Numbered from the stretch's first letter, positions 7,916-16,911 are shown. The stretch is 52,297 nt of DNA from Variovorax sp. KK3 (GCF_001984055.1 NZ_LYVO01000046.1:1-52297), one strand, 5' to 3'. Numbers and translations: made by a program. Notes: generated by a model from the sequence alone, not told the origin.

Positions 7916-8075
7916 GCTGAACTCCTTTTTTGTGCGAGGGCGTCTCGATGTTGTGGATTCATGCCCCCTCGCATGCACCGATGAATGTCGGCACGTCGAG
8001 GAGCTTGAGTCATACGTTAAAGGCGACCCCTCTGCCGACGTGTCAGCAGCCTCGGGCTGGAGGCGTAGGAAAGGG

Positions 8076-8095
8076 CCGAATCGCGGCCGATTCGG
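8076..8095. terminator. Candidate hairpin downstream of the histidine kinase gene
   Basis: CCGAATCG (8076-8083) and CGATTCGG (8088-8095) form a perfect 8-base-pair stem with a 4-base loop. It lies 30 bases beyond the stop of the minus-strand histidine kinase gene. On that strand it is followed by ccctttcct, so it lacks a proper U-run; termination is possible but not certain. It could also be an operator for the DUF1328 gene. Confidence 0.45.
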
Positions 8096-8125
8096 AATTG
8101 AATGACGCGGCGCGCGGCCGCGTGT

Positions 8126-9493
8126 TCAGGCCGGCTGCCCCGCTGTGGTGGCGGGGGCCGCGCTGGACGGAAGGCTGGCGCTCAAGCGCGTGCCCTGGCC
8201 CGGCGTCGACGCGATGGCCAGCTTGCCGCCGGCCGCCTCTACGCGGTGCCGCATGCCGGCCAGCCCGTGCGACGCGACGCGTGCGGCGCGTGCATCGAAG
8301 CCACGGCCGTTGTCGTTCACTTCGACCACCACGTGGTTGTTGTAGTTCTTCATGACGATGCTGGCTTCGCTCGCGTGCGCGTACTTGCCGATGTTGGTCA
8401 GGCTCTCCTGCACCATGCGATACACCGTGAGCTGATTGGCCTCGTCGAGTGCCACGGGTTCCAGCACCATCTCGATCTCGACACCGGAGCGCTCGGCGAA
8501 CTCGCGGCCGAGGATTTCCAGCGAGGCGATCAGGCCGAGGTTGGCGAGCGACGATGGCCGCAGGTCTTCGATGATCCGCCGCTTGAGCGCGATGCCGCTG
8601 TTGAGAAGATCGTTCAGATGCTGCAGCCGCTGGGTCGCGTCGGGCGACTCGGCCAGGCGCGACTTGAGACGGGCCACGTCGAGCTTGGCCGCCGTGAGCA
8701 GCGACCCGAGCTCGTCGTGCAGCTCGCGGGCCAGGAAGCCGCGCTCGCTTTCCCGCACGTCCTGCAGGTGGGTGGCAAGCTCGGCGAGCGAGGCGGTACG
8801 GTCGCGCACTTCGTCTTCGAGTGCATTGCGTTCGCGCTGCAGCGCTTCCTGCTGACGCTCGCCGGCCGAGCGCAACGCATGCGTCTGGCGCAGATACAGG
8901 TAAAAGGCGAGCAGGCCCGCCAGCGCGACCAGCGCGATGCCGATGCGGGCGATGCCCAGCGACTTCGAGATCTGCGCCTGCCCGCGCGTGAGCGCTTCGT
9001 TGCTCATCGAGATCAGCTCGCCGGCCTGCTGGCGGATGGCCTCCATCTCTTCGCGCCCGACGTCGGTCGTGATGACGAACTTCCAGGCATCGTCGTTGCC
9101 TTCCTGGCGCAGCCGCACGCTCATGTCGATCTCTGCCAGCTTGCGGGCCACGTGCTTGGACAACTGCGCCAGCCGCGCCGCCTCGGCCGGGCGGTTGGCA
9201 TAGAGCGCCTGCAGGGCGGCCAGTTGGCCGTCGACCTGCTTGATCGCGCCGTCATAAGGTTCGCGATAGCGGGCTTCCCCGGTCAACAGATAGCCGCGCT
9301 GGCCCGTTTCTGCATCGACGATGCTCTGCAGCAGGGTGTTGAGGGCCAGCCTGACGCGCTGGGCTTCGCCGACCTCCGTCAGGGCCTTGGTGGACTGCTG
9401 GTAGCCCGCTTCGTTGATGCCGACCAGCGCGAGCGCGGCGAGCATCGCGAGTGCCAGGCCGGCGGCCATCTTCGGGAAAGCTAACCAGCGCAT
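8126..9493 (-). CDS. CHASE3-domain sensor histidine kinase (NarL/DegS type)
   Basis: The 455-residue kinase has an N-terminal membrane helix (about 8-27), a CHASE3 sensor domain with the ETGQRGYLLTG signature (62-72), a second membrane helix near 181-201, a coiled coil, then a HisKA_3 dimerisation domain with the phospho-acceptor His259 in ARELHDELG. The ATPase domain shows ESLTNIGKYAHA (N box), DNGRGF and GLAGMRHRV. This architecture pairs with NarL-type regulators, and one is encoded divergently 107 bases away. What CHASE3 detects is generally unknown; in the outer part of the inner membrane it may sense an envelope or small-molecule signal. Confidence 0.92.
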   Translation of the reverse strand: MRWLAFPKMAAGLALAMLAALALVGINEAGYQQSTKALTEVGEAQRVRLALNTLLQSIVDAETGQRGYLLTGEARYREPYDGAIKQVDGQLAALQALYANRPAEAARLAQLSKHVARKLAEIDMSVRLRQEGNDDAWKFVITTDVGREEMEAIRQQAGELISMSNEALTRGQAQISKSLGIARIGIALVALAGLLAFYLYLRQTHALRSAGERQQEALQRERNALEDEVRDRTASLAELATHLQDVRESERGFLARELHDELGSLLTAAKLDVARLKSRLAESPDATQRLQHLNDLLNSGIALKRRIIEDLRPSSLANLGLIASLEILGREFAERSGVEIEMVLEPVALDEANQLTVYRMVQESLTNIGKYAHASEASIVMKNYNNHVVVEVNDNGRGFDARAARVASHGLAGMRHRVEAAGGKLAIASTPGQGTRLSASLPSSAAPATTAGQPA

Positions 9494-9600
9494 GGGGTCT
9501 CCGCGAGATGCGAGCAGATCAATTTCGGGAATAATCGTTGTGAACCAGGGAGCGGTTTGCTGCGACGCAAAAGGCCGCGACAGGACTAAGAAGGTATCAG

Positions 9601-10233
9601 ATGATCAAAATCGGAATTGTGGACGACCACGCCATCGTGCGGTCCGGATTGCGCCAGTTCTTTTCGGAGCACGTCGATCTGCGTGTCGTCGGGGAGGCGG
9701 CCAGCGGGCGCGAAGCCATCGAGCTGGTGCGCACCACCGAGCTCGACGTGCTGGTGATGGACTTGTCCATGCCCGGGCAGAGCGGCATCGATGCGCTGGC
9801 CATGATCCGGGCCAAGGCGCCCGACGTCGGCATCCTGATCCTCAGCGGCTACCCCGAGGAGCACTACGCGATGAACCTGATCCGGCAGGGCGCGAGCGGC
9901 TACCTCAACAAGGAATGCGAGCCGATGGAAATCGTCAACGCGATCCGCACCATCTCGCTGGGCCGCCGCTACATCACGCCGGCCGTGGCCGAACTGCTGG
10001 CTCGCCAGCTCGACCGCAAGGACGACGCAGCGCCCCACGAACAGCTGTCCGAGCGCGAGTTTCAGGTGTTCCTCAAGCTCGCCAAGGGCGAAACGGCAGG
10101 CGACATCGCCAAGACCCTGTCGCTGTCGGTGAAGACCGTGAGCACGTACCGCACGCGGCTGATGGAGAAGATGAACCTGTCCTCCAACAGCGACCTCACC
10201 TACTACGCGCTCAAGAACAAGCTCATCGATTGA
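9601..10233 (+). CDS. NarL/FixJ-family response regulator
   Basis: This 210-residue regulator has a receiver domain with the acidic pocket Asp8-Asp9, phospho-acceptor Asp54 in VMDLSMPG and Lys104, followed by a LuxR-type helix-turn-helix (about 147-203: LSEREFQVFLKLAKGE, SVKTVSTYRTRLMEKM). It is divergently transcribed from the CHASE3 kinase, the most likely phosphodonor. AAGAAGGT precedes the ATG. The stand-alone receiver encoded just downstream on the opposite strand may feed into or drain the same phosphorelay. Confidence 0.93.
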   Translation: MIKIGIVDDHAIVRSGLRQFFSEHVDLRVVGEAASGREAIELVRTTELDVLVMDLSMPGQSGIDALAMIRAKAPDVGILILSGYPEEHYAMNLIRQGASGYLNKECEPMEIVNAIRTISLGRRYITPAVAELLARQLDRKDDAAPHEQLSEREFQVFLKLAKGETAGDIAKTLSLSVKTVSTYRTRLMEKMNLSSNSDLTYYALKNKLID

Positions 10234-10311
10234 TGGGTGGTGGGCGGCGCTCCGGCGCCGCCGCGAATGCCGAGTGGCTCGTACGGCCATCGGCGTGTTC
10301 TCGTTCCCGGG

Positions 10312-10716
10312 TCAGTTCGAGCCCGAAGTCTGCCGCAGCAGCGCCGATTGCTGGATGCAGAAGTCGATCAGCGCATCGATCTCGTTGGACTTGTCGAACA
10401 CTGCGTCGACGCCGAACTGCGCGCAGCGCGTCCGGATGTCGGGGGTGGCGTAATTGCTGAGTACCACGATCTTCTGGTGCGGCTGGCGGGCGCTGACGGC
10501 TTGCAGCACGCCGAGCCCGCTGCCTTGCTTGAGGAACAGGTCGACGATGGCCAGCTCCCATTGATCGCTGTTCTCGGTCAGCCACTTCACGGCCTCCGAT
10601 TCGGTTTCAGCAAAACCGACCGCCGAAATACAGGTGAGTTCTTCCAGAGTGCCGACGAGGTTCTCGCGGATCGTGACGTTGTCTTCGACGATGTAGGTTT
10701 TCAATCTGGAGTCCAT
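10312..10716 (-). CDS. Stand-alone receiver-domain response regulator
   Basis: The 134-residue protein is only a receiver domain: acidic Glu11-Asp12, phospho-acceptor Asp59 in AIVDLFL, Ser87 and Lys109 in FDKS. About 15 extra residues follow the last helix, but there is no output domain. Single-domain receivers of this kind act as phosphate sinks, as shuttles in phosphorelays, or by binding a partner. It is convergent with the NarL-type regulator gene, and the neighbouring CHASE3 kinase is a plausible phosphodonor; this is inferred from position only. Confidence 0.9.
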   Translation of the reverse strand: MDSRLKTYIVEDNVTIRENLVGTLEELTCISAVGFAETESEAVKWLTENSDQWELAIVDLFLKQGSGLGVLQAVSARQPHQKIVVLSNYATPDIRTRCAQFGVDAVFDKSNEIDALIDFCIQQSALLRQTSGSN

Positions 10717-11010
10717 GGAACCGCGCGTCTGTCGGGCGATTGGAGCTGCGAGAACCTTAGCTTATGGCTGAAGTGAAAGCTATGGTCGTAAATGCTATGG
10801 GTGGCACCGCCGGATGATGCATCCTCCGACAGGCCGAGCTTGTAGGCTTGTTCTTACGAGCACTGTGGTCGTGCAGCCCGTAGGCGGCGCCCCACAGTGG
10901 CTGCGGTCCAGCGCCGACCCTGCGCGATGATGCGCGGCACTTAGGCTCTTCACACATTCCGGCCGCCGCGATCCCCGTTGCGGCCGCACCCTTATCCCGA
11001 AGGTGGCGTG
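10717..11010. other. Non-coding gap with an inverted repeat
   Basis: This 294-base stretch separates the minus-strand receiver gene from the plus-strand small exported peptide gene, so it should hold two divergent promoters. The clearest element is an 8-base inverted repeat, CACTGTGG at 10861-10868 and CCACAGTG at 10892-10899. No convincing -35/-10 pair was found. A long minus-strand frame crossing it runs into the next gene and has no recognisable product, so no gene is called. Confidence 0.5.
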
Positions 11011-11223
11011 ATGAAGATGCTGTGGAATTACGGAGCCGTTGCACTGCTGACCTTGGCTGCCGCCGCCATCGTTGCCGGCGGTGAGCCTGCCAATGCAGAA
11101 CTGCGGCTGGCCGAAGCCGCCCGGTCCGCTTCCGTAGCGGAGACGGCTGCACCGTCTGCTCCCTCCATGTCCACTTCCACTTTCACTTCCGCCGCACCCG
11201 ATCGAAAGCACACTGTCCCGTGA
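11011..11223 (+). CDS. Small exported peptide, unknown function
   Basis: A 70-residue product with a typical Sec signal peptide: a short basic start, hydrophobic core WNYGAVALLTLAAAAIVAGG and an AxA-type cleavage site at about residue 29 (PANA before ELRLAEA). The mature part would be only about 40 residues, low-complexity and rich in Ala, Ser and Thr. GAAGGTGG precedes the ATG. Its stop overlaps the start of the AsmA-family gene (GTGA at 11220-11223), so the pair is translationally coupled. No family is recognised. Confidence 0.65.
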   Translation: MKMLWNYGAVALLTLAAAAIVAGGEPANAELRLAEAARSASVAETAAPSAPSMSTSTFTSAAPDRKHTVP

Positions 11224-13238
11224 CCGATCTCGCTGTCCCCAAGTCTCGTTCGCCACTCTGGGTCAAGATCGGCGCGGTGCTGCTGGGGCTGCTCGTCGCG
11301 TTGCTTCTGGTGCTGGTGTTCTTCCCTTGGGATGTGCTCCGGTGGCCTGTCAATCGATACGTCAGCGACCTCACGGGGCGCAAGTTCGAGATCACGCGCC
11401 GACTCGACGTCGACCTGGGTTGGCGGGGCGCCACGATCAAGCTCGACGGCATCGAGTTCGCCAATCCGCCGTGGGCCCGCGACCCCTATCTGGTCAAGGC
11501 CGAGCGCGCCGAATTCGAGCTGCGCTTCTGGCCACTGCTGTCGAAGCGCGTCGTGATCCCGCGCATTGCGCTCCAATCCCCAGCCTTGGGCCTGCAGATG
11601 GAAGAAGACGGCCGGCGTACCTGGGCGCTGGGCAAGGACACCTCCGATTCAGGCACGGCGCCGGTCATCGGCCTGCTCGAAGTCGACAACGGCACGCTCG
11701 ATTTCCTCGCCGACTACCAAGGCGTGGACATGCATGCCGACTTCAGCTTCGACTCGGCCCGCGGCGACATGCCGCTGTCCTATCGCATCAAGGGGCGCTA
11801 TCAGCGTCAGCCGCTCACCGCGCAGGGCCGCACGGGGAATGTGCTGCAGATCGAGGCGGCAGGGCAGCCGCCGTTCCCGATCGAGATCGATGCCACCGCC
11901 GGCCGCACCCGGCTCAAGGCCAGTGGCACGGTCGCGGCGCTGGCGACGCTCGACGGCGTCGATGCCAACTTCGACCTCAAGGGCCAGAACCTCGGCGACC
12001 TGTACAACCTGCTCGGCATCGCCTTGCCGCAGACCTCACCCTATGCGATCAGCGGCGAGTTGCGCAAGCGCGCCAAGCTGTGGGAAGCCATCGGATTGAA
12101 GGGCAAGCTCGGCCTGTCGGACATCGGCGGCGACATGCGCTTCGACCAGTCCGCCAAGCTGCCTTACCTGTCGGGCGCATTGCGTTCCCGGGTGATGGAC
12201 ATGGACGATCTCGGTCCGCTGATCGGCCTGCCGCCCACCGAGCGTTCGGCGAAGGCTGTGGAGGGCGTGGCCCCGCCGCCGACGATCACGGAGGTGAAAC
12301 GCGCCAAGCGCGATCCTGGCTTGAAGGTGCTGCCGACCACTCCGCTGGATTTCGAACGCCTGCGCGCGATGAATGCCGACGTCAAGTACACGGCGGACAG
12401 CATCCGCAACGTGCGCGACGTGCCTTTGGACAAGGGCTCGGTGCAGGTCAAGCTCAAGGACGCCGTGCTGACGCTCGACCCGCTCGCGCTGGGCGTGGCC
12501 GGCGGCTCGCTGGCCGGCGCCATTCGCATCGATGCCGCGCAGAACCCGGCTGACATCCGCGCGGCGCTCGACATCCGCGCGATGCAGCTCAACCGGCTGA
12601 TCCCCAAGGTCGAAACCATGCGGACGAGCTTCGGCAAGCTGGACGGGCGCGTCAATCTGTCGGGACGCGGCAATTCGGTGGCGGGCTGGCTCGGCGGTGC
12701 CTCGGGCGACGTGGCCGCGCTGACGGGCCGTGGCGAATTCAGCAACCTGCTGCTCGAGTTCATGGGCCTGGACGGTGGCGAGGTCATCAAGTTCCTGCTG
12801 CGCGGCGACCGCAACGTGGTTCTGCGATGCGCTGCGATGGCCTTCGACGTGGACAAGGGCACCATGCACAGCCGGAGCGTGGTGATGGACACCGAGGACA
12901 CGGTCTTCCGGGTGAGCGGGCAGGCCAGTCTGTCGAAGGAAACCCTGGACTTCGTCATCCGGCCCGAACCCAAGGACATGAGCATCTTGTCGCTGCGGAC
13001 CCCGCTGCTGGTCAAGGGCACCTTCGGGTCGCCGAGCGCAGGCGTCGAAGCCGTGCCATTGATCACCCGCGGCGCGGCGGCGCTGGCTTTCGGAGCCATC
13101 AATCCGCTGCTCGCGCTGGCCGCGACGATCGAGACAGGCCCGGGCTCCGATGCCGACTGCGGCGAGGTGCTGGCCCAGGCCAAGAAGCCTGCGTCGGGTG
13201 AAGCCGCCAGCGGCGCGGCCAAGGCCAAGAAGCAATAG
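11220..13238 (+). CDS. AsmA family protein
   Basis: The 672-residue protein has one N-terminal membrane helix (about 11-35) and then a long periplasmic region of beta-rich AsmA repeats, with the family-type start LTGRKFEITRRLDVDLGW and a C-terminal half resembling the AsmA_2 domain (KLDGRVNLSGRGNSVAGWLGGASGD, about 475-499; key Gly residues). AsmA-like proteins bridge the inner and outer membranes and move phospholipids or affect outer-membrane biogenesis. The start is GTG at 11220, overlapping the small exported peptide gene. A Lys/Ala-rich tail ends the protein. Confidence 0.88.
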   Translation: MTDLAVPKSRSPLWVKIGAVLLGLLVALLLVLVFFPWDVLRWPVNRYVSDLTGRKFEITRRLDVDLGWRGATIKLDGIEFANPPWARDPYLVKAERAEFELRFWPLLSKRVVIPRIALQSPALGLQMEEDGRRTWALGKDTSDSGTAPVIGLLEVDNGTLDFLADYQGVDMHADFSFDSARGDMPLSYRIKGRYQRQPLTAQGRTGNVLQIEAAGQPPFPIEIDATAGRTRLKASGTVAALATLDGVDANFDLKGQNLGDLYNLLGIALPQTSPYAISGELRKRAKLWEAIGLKGKLGLSDIGGDMRFDQSAKLPYLSGALRSRVMDMDDLGPLIGLPPTERSAKAVEGVAPPPTITEVKRAKRDPGLKVLPTTPLDFERLRAMNADVKYTADSIRNVRDVPLDKGSVQVKLKDAVLTLDPLALGVAGGSLAGAIRIDAAQNPADIRAALDIRAMQLNRLIPKVETMRTSFGKLDGRVNLSGRGNSVAGWLGGASGDVAALTGRGEFSNLLLEFMGLDGGEVIKFLLRGDRNVVLRCAAMAFDVDKGTMHSRSVVMDTEDTVFRVSGQASLSKETLDFVIRPEPKDMSILSLRTPLLVKGTFGSPSAGVEAVPLITRGAAALAFGAINPLLALAATIETGPGSDADCGEVLAQAKKPASGEAASGAAKAKKQ

Positions 13239-13277
13239 GGCGGTACGGCTGAAGGGCAGGCGTTCCGATGGGGGCGC

Positions 13278-14039
13278 TCAGGCCACCGCCGCCCGGTGCC
13301 CGCAGACGCTGCATGCCGGATCGCGCGCCACGCGCAGGGTGTCGAAGGCGCTGCGGCGCCCGTCGAACATCAACAGGCTGCCGGCCAACGATGGCCCGAT
13401 GCCGGCCAGCAATTTCAGCGCCTCGCTCGCCTCGAGCGTGCCGATCGTGCCCACGACGGGGGCGAACACGCCGAGCACTGCGCAGCGCGTCTCTTCGAAA
13501 TCCGCGTCCGGTGGGAACAGGCAGGCATAGCACGGCGATGCCGGATCCCGCGTGTCGTACACGCTCAGCTGGCCGTCGAAACGGATCGCCGCACCGGCCA
13601 CCAGCGGCGTGCCATGCGCCACACAGGCGCGGTTGACGGCATGCCGGGTCGCGAAGTTGTCGCTGCAATCGACCACCACGTCGGCCGTCGGAACCAGTGC
13701 GTCGAGCAAAGCCGAATCGGCCCGCTGCACGTGTATGTCGATGCGAATCTCGGGGTTGATATCGCGCATTGCCGCGGCAGCCGACGCAACCTTGGCCTCG
13801 CCCACACGCGCGGTAGTGTGGGCGATCTGGCGCTGAAGGTTGGTGAGGTCGACCTCGTCGTCGTCCACCAGCGTGATGCGGCCGACGCCTGCTGCCGCGA
13901 GGTACAGCGCCACTGGCGAGCCAAGCCCCCCGGCGCCGATCACCAGCGCGTGCCCTGCGCTGACGCGGGCCTGCCCGTCGATGCCGAATTCTTCGAGGAG
14001 GATGTGGCGCGAATAGCGCAGCAGGTCCTGGTCTTCCAT
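13278..14039 (-). CDS. moeB: MoeB/ThiF-family adenylyltransferase
   Basis: The 253-residue enzyme is an E1-like adenylyltransferase that activates the C-terminus of a small sulfur carrier such as MoaD or ThiS. Visible features are the nucleotide-binding loop GAGGLGSP (about 33-40), LVDDDEVDLTNLQRQI, DCSDNFATRHAVN, and the zinc-binding pairs CYAC and CSVC near the C-terminus. There is no rhodanese domain, so it is the short form. Neither thiS nor moaD is near, so the choice between molybdopterin and thiamine synthesis is open; moeB is the usual name in this group. It lies downstream of ctpA on the same strand. Confidence 0.87.
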   Translation of the reverse strand: MEDQDLLRYSRHILLEEFGIDGQARVSAGHALVIGAGGLGSPVALYLAAAGVGRITLVDDDEVDLTNLQRQIAHTTARVGEAKVASAAAAMRDINPEIRIDIHVQRADSALLDALVPTADVVVDCSDNFATRHAVNRACVAHGTPLVAGAAIRFDGQLSVYDTRDPASPCYACLFPPDADFEETRCAVLGVFAPVVGTIGTLEASEALKLLAGIGPSLAGSLLMFDGRRSAFDTLRVARDPACSVCGHRAAVA

Positions 14040-14062
14040 GCGCCGCGCGGGCCGATGCCGGC

Positions 14063-14081
14063 GCTCCCGCGAGGCGGGAGC
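14063..14081. terminator. Strong hairpin between ctpA and moeB
   Basis: GCTCCCGC at 14063-14070 and GCGGGAGC at 14074-14081 form a perfect 8-base-pair stem with a 3-base loop. It lies between the ctpA stop and the moeB start, both on the minus strand. No U-run follows on that strand, so it may partly terminate, protect the ctpA transcript end, or shape the moeB leader. Confidence 0.45.
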
Positions 14082-14137
14082 CGGGAAGACGTGAGCGAAT
14101 CCGGCAGGGCGGTTCGCGGCTTCCCGATGTGCCGGGA

Positions 14138-15580
14138 TCAGTTTTCCTTCTTCTCTTCCTTGTTCTCGACGATCACCTGCGTCTTGCTGACCAGCACCGG
14201 CTGGCCCTTCAGACGGTTCAGCGCCTGCACGAGGGGGAAGTCTTTCTCGTTGCCGAACTCGGGTACCTTGCGGTCCTGCGGCGGCTTCTTGGCTTCTTCC
14301 TCGAGGCGCTTGCGGGCTTCGTCGCGGGCCTTTTCGCGTTCCGGGTCCTTCGCCTCCGGGCCTTGGCCGCTGGCGAGGTGCTTTTCGAGGTCGGCCTCGC
14401 GCATGCGCAGGGCCGCGAAGGGGCTGCCCTCGGCGCTTTCGTCCACGAGCACGTTGGGCACGATGCCCTTGGCCTGGATCGAGGTGCCGCTCGGCGTGTA
14501 GTAGCGCGCCGTCGTGATCTTGAGGCCGGTGTCGGGGCCGAGCGGACGCACCGTCTGCACCGAGCCCTTGCCGAAGGTCTGGCTGCCCATGATCGTGGCG
14601 CGCTTGTGGTCTTGCAGGGCGCCGGCGACGATTTCGCTCGCGGAGGCCGAGCCTTCGTTCACCAGCACCACCAGCGGCACGTTCTTGAGTGCGGCGGGCA
14701 GGCTGCGCAGCGGGTCGCTGCCGGCACGGCGCTGGTAGTACTCCGGCGCCGCCTTGTAGACCGACTTGCTCTCGGCCAGCTGGCCGTCGGTGGAAACGAC
14801 GGTGACGTTCTGGGGCAGGAAAGCGGACGAGATCGCCACGGCCGCGTCGAGCAAGCCGCCCGGGTCGTTGCGCAGGTCGAGGACCAGGCCCTTGAGGTTC
14901 GGGTCCTGCTTGTAGAGCTCGTCGACCTTCTTGACGAAGTCCTCGACCGTGCGTTCCTGGAATTGCGACAGGCGGATCCAGCCGTAGCCCGGCTCGATCA
15001 TCTTGCCGCGCACCGACTGCGTGCGGATCTCTTCGCGCGTGATGGTCACGGGGAAGGTGCGGTTCTCGTCCTTGCGGAAGATCGTCAGCAGCACCTTCGT
15101 GCTGGCCTCGCCCCGCATGCGCTTGACCGCCTCGTTGAGCGAGAGGCCGCGCACCGCCGTGTCGTCGATGCGCGTGATCATGTCGTTGGGCTTGAGGCCG
15201 GCGCGGAAGGCCGGGGAGCCCTCGATCGGCGACACCACCTTGATCAGCCCGTCCTCCTGCGATATCTCGATGCCGACGCCGACGAAGCGGCCGGTGGTGC
15301 CTTCCCTGAATTCCTTGAAGGACTTCTTGTCGAAGTACTGCGAGTGCGGGTCGAGCCCGGCGACCATGCCGGAGATGGCGTCGGAGATGAGCTTCTTCTC
15401 GTCGACCGCCTCCACGTAATCGCTCTTCACCATCCCGAACACCGCGGCAAGCTGCTGCAGCTCTTCGAGTGGGAGGGGTGCCAGAGAACCGCGTGCAACT
15501 GTTTGCAACGAAACCGTGGTCAGTGCGCCTGCAAAGGCGCCGGCTGCGACCCAGCCGGTGATCTTGAGTTTCTGGCCCAT
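14138..15580 (-). CDS. ctpA: S41-family carboxyl-terminal processing protease
   Basis: The 480-residue protein is an exported serine protease. It has an N-terminal hydrophobic signal or anchor (about 7-30), a PDZ domain (about 95-175; GVGIEISQEDG, SPAFRAGLKPND) and the S41 catalytic core with LDLRNDPGG, the nucleophile Ser in VNEGSASASEIVAG and the Lys general base in QTFGKGSVQ. Such enzymes trim or degrade periplasmic proteins and often act on peptidoglycan hydrolases. The C-terminal 90 residues are charged (Lys/Glu-rich). The ATG at 15580 gives the proper signal sequence; an upstream in-frame ATG at 15631 would add a non-conserved stretch. Confidence 0.93.
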   Translation of the reverse strand: MGQKLKITGWVAAGAFAGALTTVSLQTVARGSLAPLPLEELQQLAAVFGMVKSDYVEAVDEKKLISDAISGMVAGLDPHSQYFDKKSFKEFREGTTGRFVGVGIEISQEDGLIKVVSPIEGSPAFRAGLKPNDMITRIDDTAVRGLSLNEAVKRMRGEASTKVLLTIFRKDENRTFPVTITREEIRTQSVRGKMIEPGYGWIRLSQFQERTVEDFVKKVDELYKQDPNLKGLVLDLRNDPGGLLDAAVAISSAFLPQNVTVVSTDGQLAESKSVYKAAPEYYQRRAGSDPLRSLPAALKNVPLVVLVNEGSASASEIVAGALQDHKRATIMGSQTFGKGSVQTVRPLGPDTGLKITTARYYTPSGTSIQAKGIVPNVLVDESAEGSPFAALRMREADLEKHLASGQGPEAKDPEREKARDEARKRLEEEAKKPPQDRKVPEFGNEKDFPLVQALNRLKGQPVLVSKTQVIVENKEEKKEN

Positions 15581-15685
15581 GTGTAGGTGTCCTTGTCGCC
15601 TGTCAAACGAATATACACAGCTTGGAAGCAAGTTGTCTGCCGTGGTTCCTCGTAGTTGAGGTTCCCGCTGCGATTTGGTTCGCGC

Positions 15686-16429
15686 TCAGCCCTTGCCTTG
15701 CGCGGCCACCGCGGCCGCGGCCTTCTCGGCCGCCGCTGCGTCGCCCAGGTAGTAGTGGCGCAGCGGCTTGAGTTCGTCGTCGAGTTCGTAGACCAGCGGG
15801 ATGCCGTTGGGAATGTTCAAGCCCACGATGTCGTCGTCGGAAATGCCGTCGAGGTATTTGACCAGTGCGCGGATCGAGTTGCCATGCGCCGCCACCACCA
15901 GCCGGCGGCCGGCCCGGATGGCCGGGGCCATCGACTCGTTCCAGAAGGGCAGCACGCGGGCGACCGTGTCCTTCAGGCATTCGGTCAGCGGCACCTGTTC
16001 GGGCGCCAGCTTGGCGTATCGCGGGTCGCCGCGCTCGCTGCGCGGGTCGTTGGGTTCCAGCGGCGGCGGCGGCACGCTGTAGCTGCGGCGCCAGACCAGC
16101 ACCTGCTCGTCGCCGTATTTCTTGGCCGTCTCGGCCTTGTTGAGGCCCTGCAGCCCGCCGTAGTGGCGCTCGTTCAGGCGCCAGGAATGCACCACCGGCA
16201 GCCAAGTGCGGTCGAGCTCGTCTAGCGTGTGCCAGAGCGTCCGGGTGGCGCGCTTGAGCACGCTGGTGTAGGCGACGTCGAAGTCGTAACCCTCGGCCTT
16301 CAGCAGCCGGCCGGCCTGCTTGGCCTGCTCGACGCCGGTCGGCGTCAGATCGACGTCGGTCCAGCCAGTGAAGCGGTTTTCGAGATTCCAGGTCGATTCG
16401 CCATGGCGGATCAATACCAGTTTGTGCAT
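15686..16429 (-). CDS. gpmA: 2,3-bisphosphoglycerate-dependent phosphoglycerate mutase
   Basis: The 247-residue enzyme interconverts 3- and 2-phosphoglycerate in glycolysis and gluconeogenesis. It starts MHKLVLIRHGESTWN, with the phosphohistidine in the RHGE motif (His10), and has NERHYGGLQGLNK near 87-99 and AAHGNSIRAL near 182-191 with the second catalytic His. The length is normal for the cofactor-dependent class. It is transcribed away from the rhodanese gene across a 74-base divergent region. An upstream in-frame ATG at 16468 would add 13 residues before the conserved start and is less likely. Confidence 0.95.
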   Translation of the reverse strand: MHKLVLIRHGESTWNLENRFTGWTDVDLTPTGVEQAKQAGRLLKAEGYDFDVAYTSVLKRATRTLWHTLDELDRTWLPVVHSWRLNERHYGGLQGLNKAETAKKYGDEQVLVWRRSYSVPPPPLEPNDPRSERGDPRYAKLAPEQVPLTECLKDTVARVLPFWNESMAPAIRAGRRLVVAAHGNSIRALVKYLDGISDDDIVGLNIPNGIPLVYELDDELKPLRHYYLGDAAAAEKAAAAVAAQGKG

Positions 16430-16503
16430 GGGGGAGGGCCTTTGCGAACGCTTGCCAAAACCCGGCATTCTAAAATCCCGCGTTTGCCCAACCGAGGAAC
16501 CCC

Positions 16504-16911
16504 GTGAAATTCATCGTCGACAACTGGATGCTGATCCTGATCGCGCTCAGCTCCGGCGCCATGCTGGCCTGGCCGCTGGTGCGCGGCGCCAACAGCGGAT
16601 CGCTGACGGCGCAGGGCGCGGTGCAACTGATCAACCGCGAACGGGCCGTGCTGGTGGACGTGCGCGAGCCCGAGGAATTCGCGGCCGGCCACATGACCGG
16701 TGCCAAGAACGTGCCGCTCGCCCAGCTCGAGGAAAAACTGGCCGCCACGGTCAAGAACAAGACGGTGCCCGTGCTGCTCGTGTGTGCCAGCGGTTCTCGC
16801 GCTCAGCGCGCGGTGGCCACGGCCAAGAAACTCGGCTACGAAAAGGCCCAAGCGGTGGCCGGCGGGCTGAAATCGTGGAAAGAGGCTAACCTGCCCGTCG
16901 AAAAGGCCTGA
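16504..16911 (+). CDS. Membrane-anchored rhodanese-domain protein
   Basis: This 135-residue protein has an N-terminal membrane helix (about 6-26) and a rhodanese domain with VDVREPEEFAAGHMTGA and the active-site loop CASGSR containing Cys94, followed by AGGLKSWKEANLPV. Rhodaneses carry sulfane sulfur; a role alongside glutaredoxin in thiol or iron-sulfur homeostasis is likely but inferred. The start is GTG at 16504 with GAGGAA a few bases upstream. It heads the conserved rhodanese-grxC-secB-gpsA block of beta- and gammaproteobacteria. Confidence 0.9.
   Translation: MKFIVDNWMLILIALSSGAMLAWPLVRGANSGSLTAQGAVQLINRERAVLVDVREPEEFAAGHMTGAKNVPLAQLEEKLAATVKNKTVPVLLVCASGSRAQRAVATAKKLGYEKAQAVAGGLKSWKEANLPVEKA

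Noticed and set aside
10795..11256. A 153-codon minus-strand frame across the gap and the small exported peptide gene.
   Set aside because: Gly/Ser/Arg-rich composition with no motif, and it overlaps a better-supported gene with a signal peptide and ribosome site.
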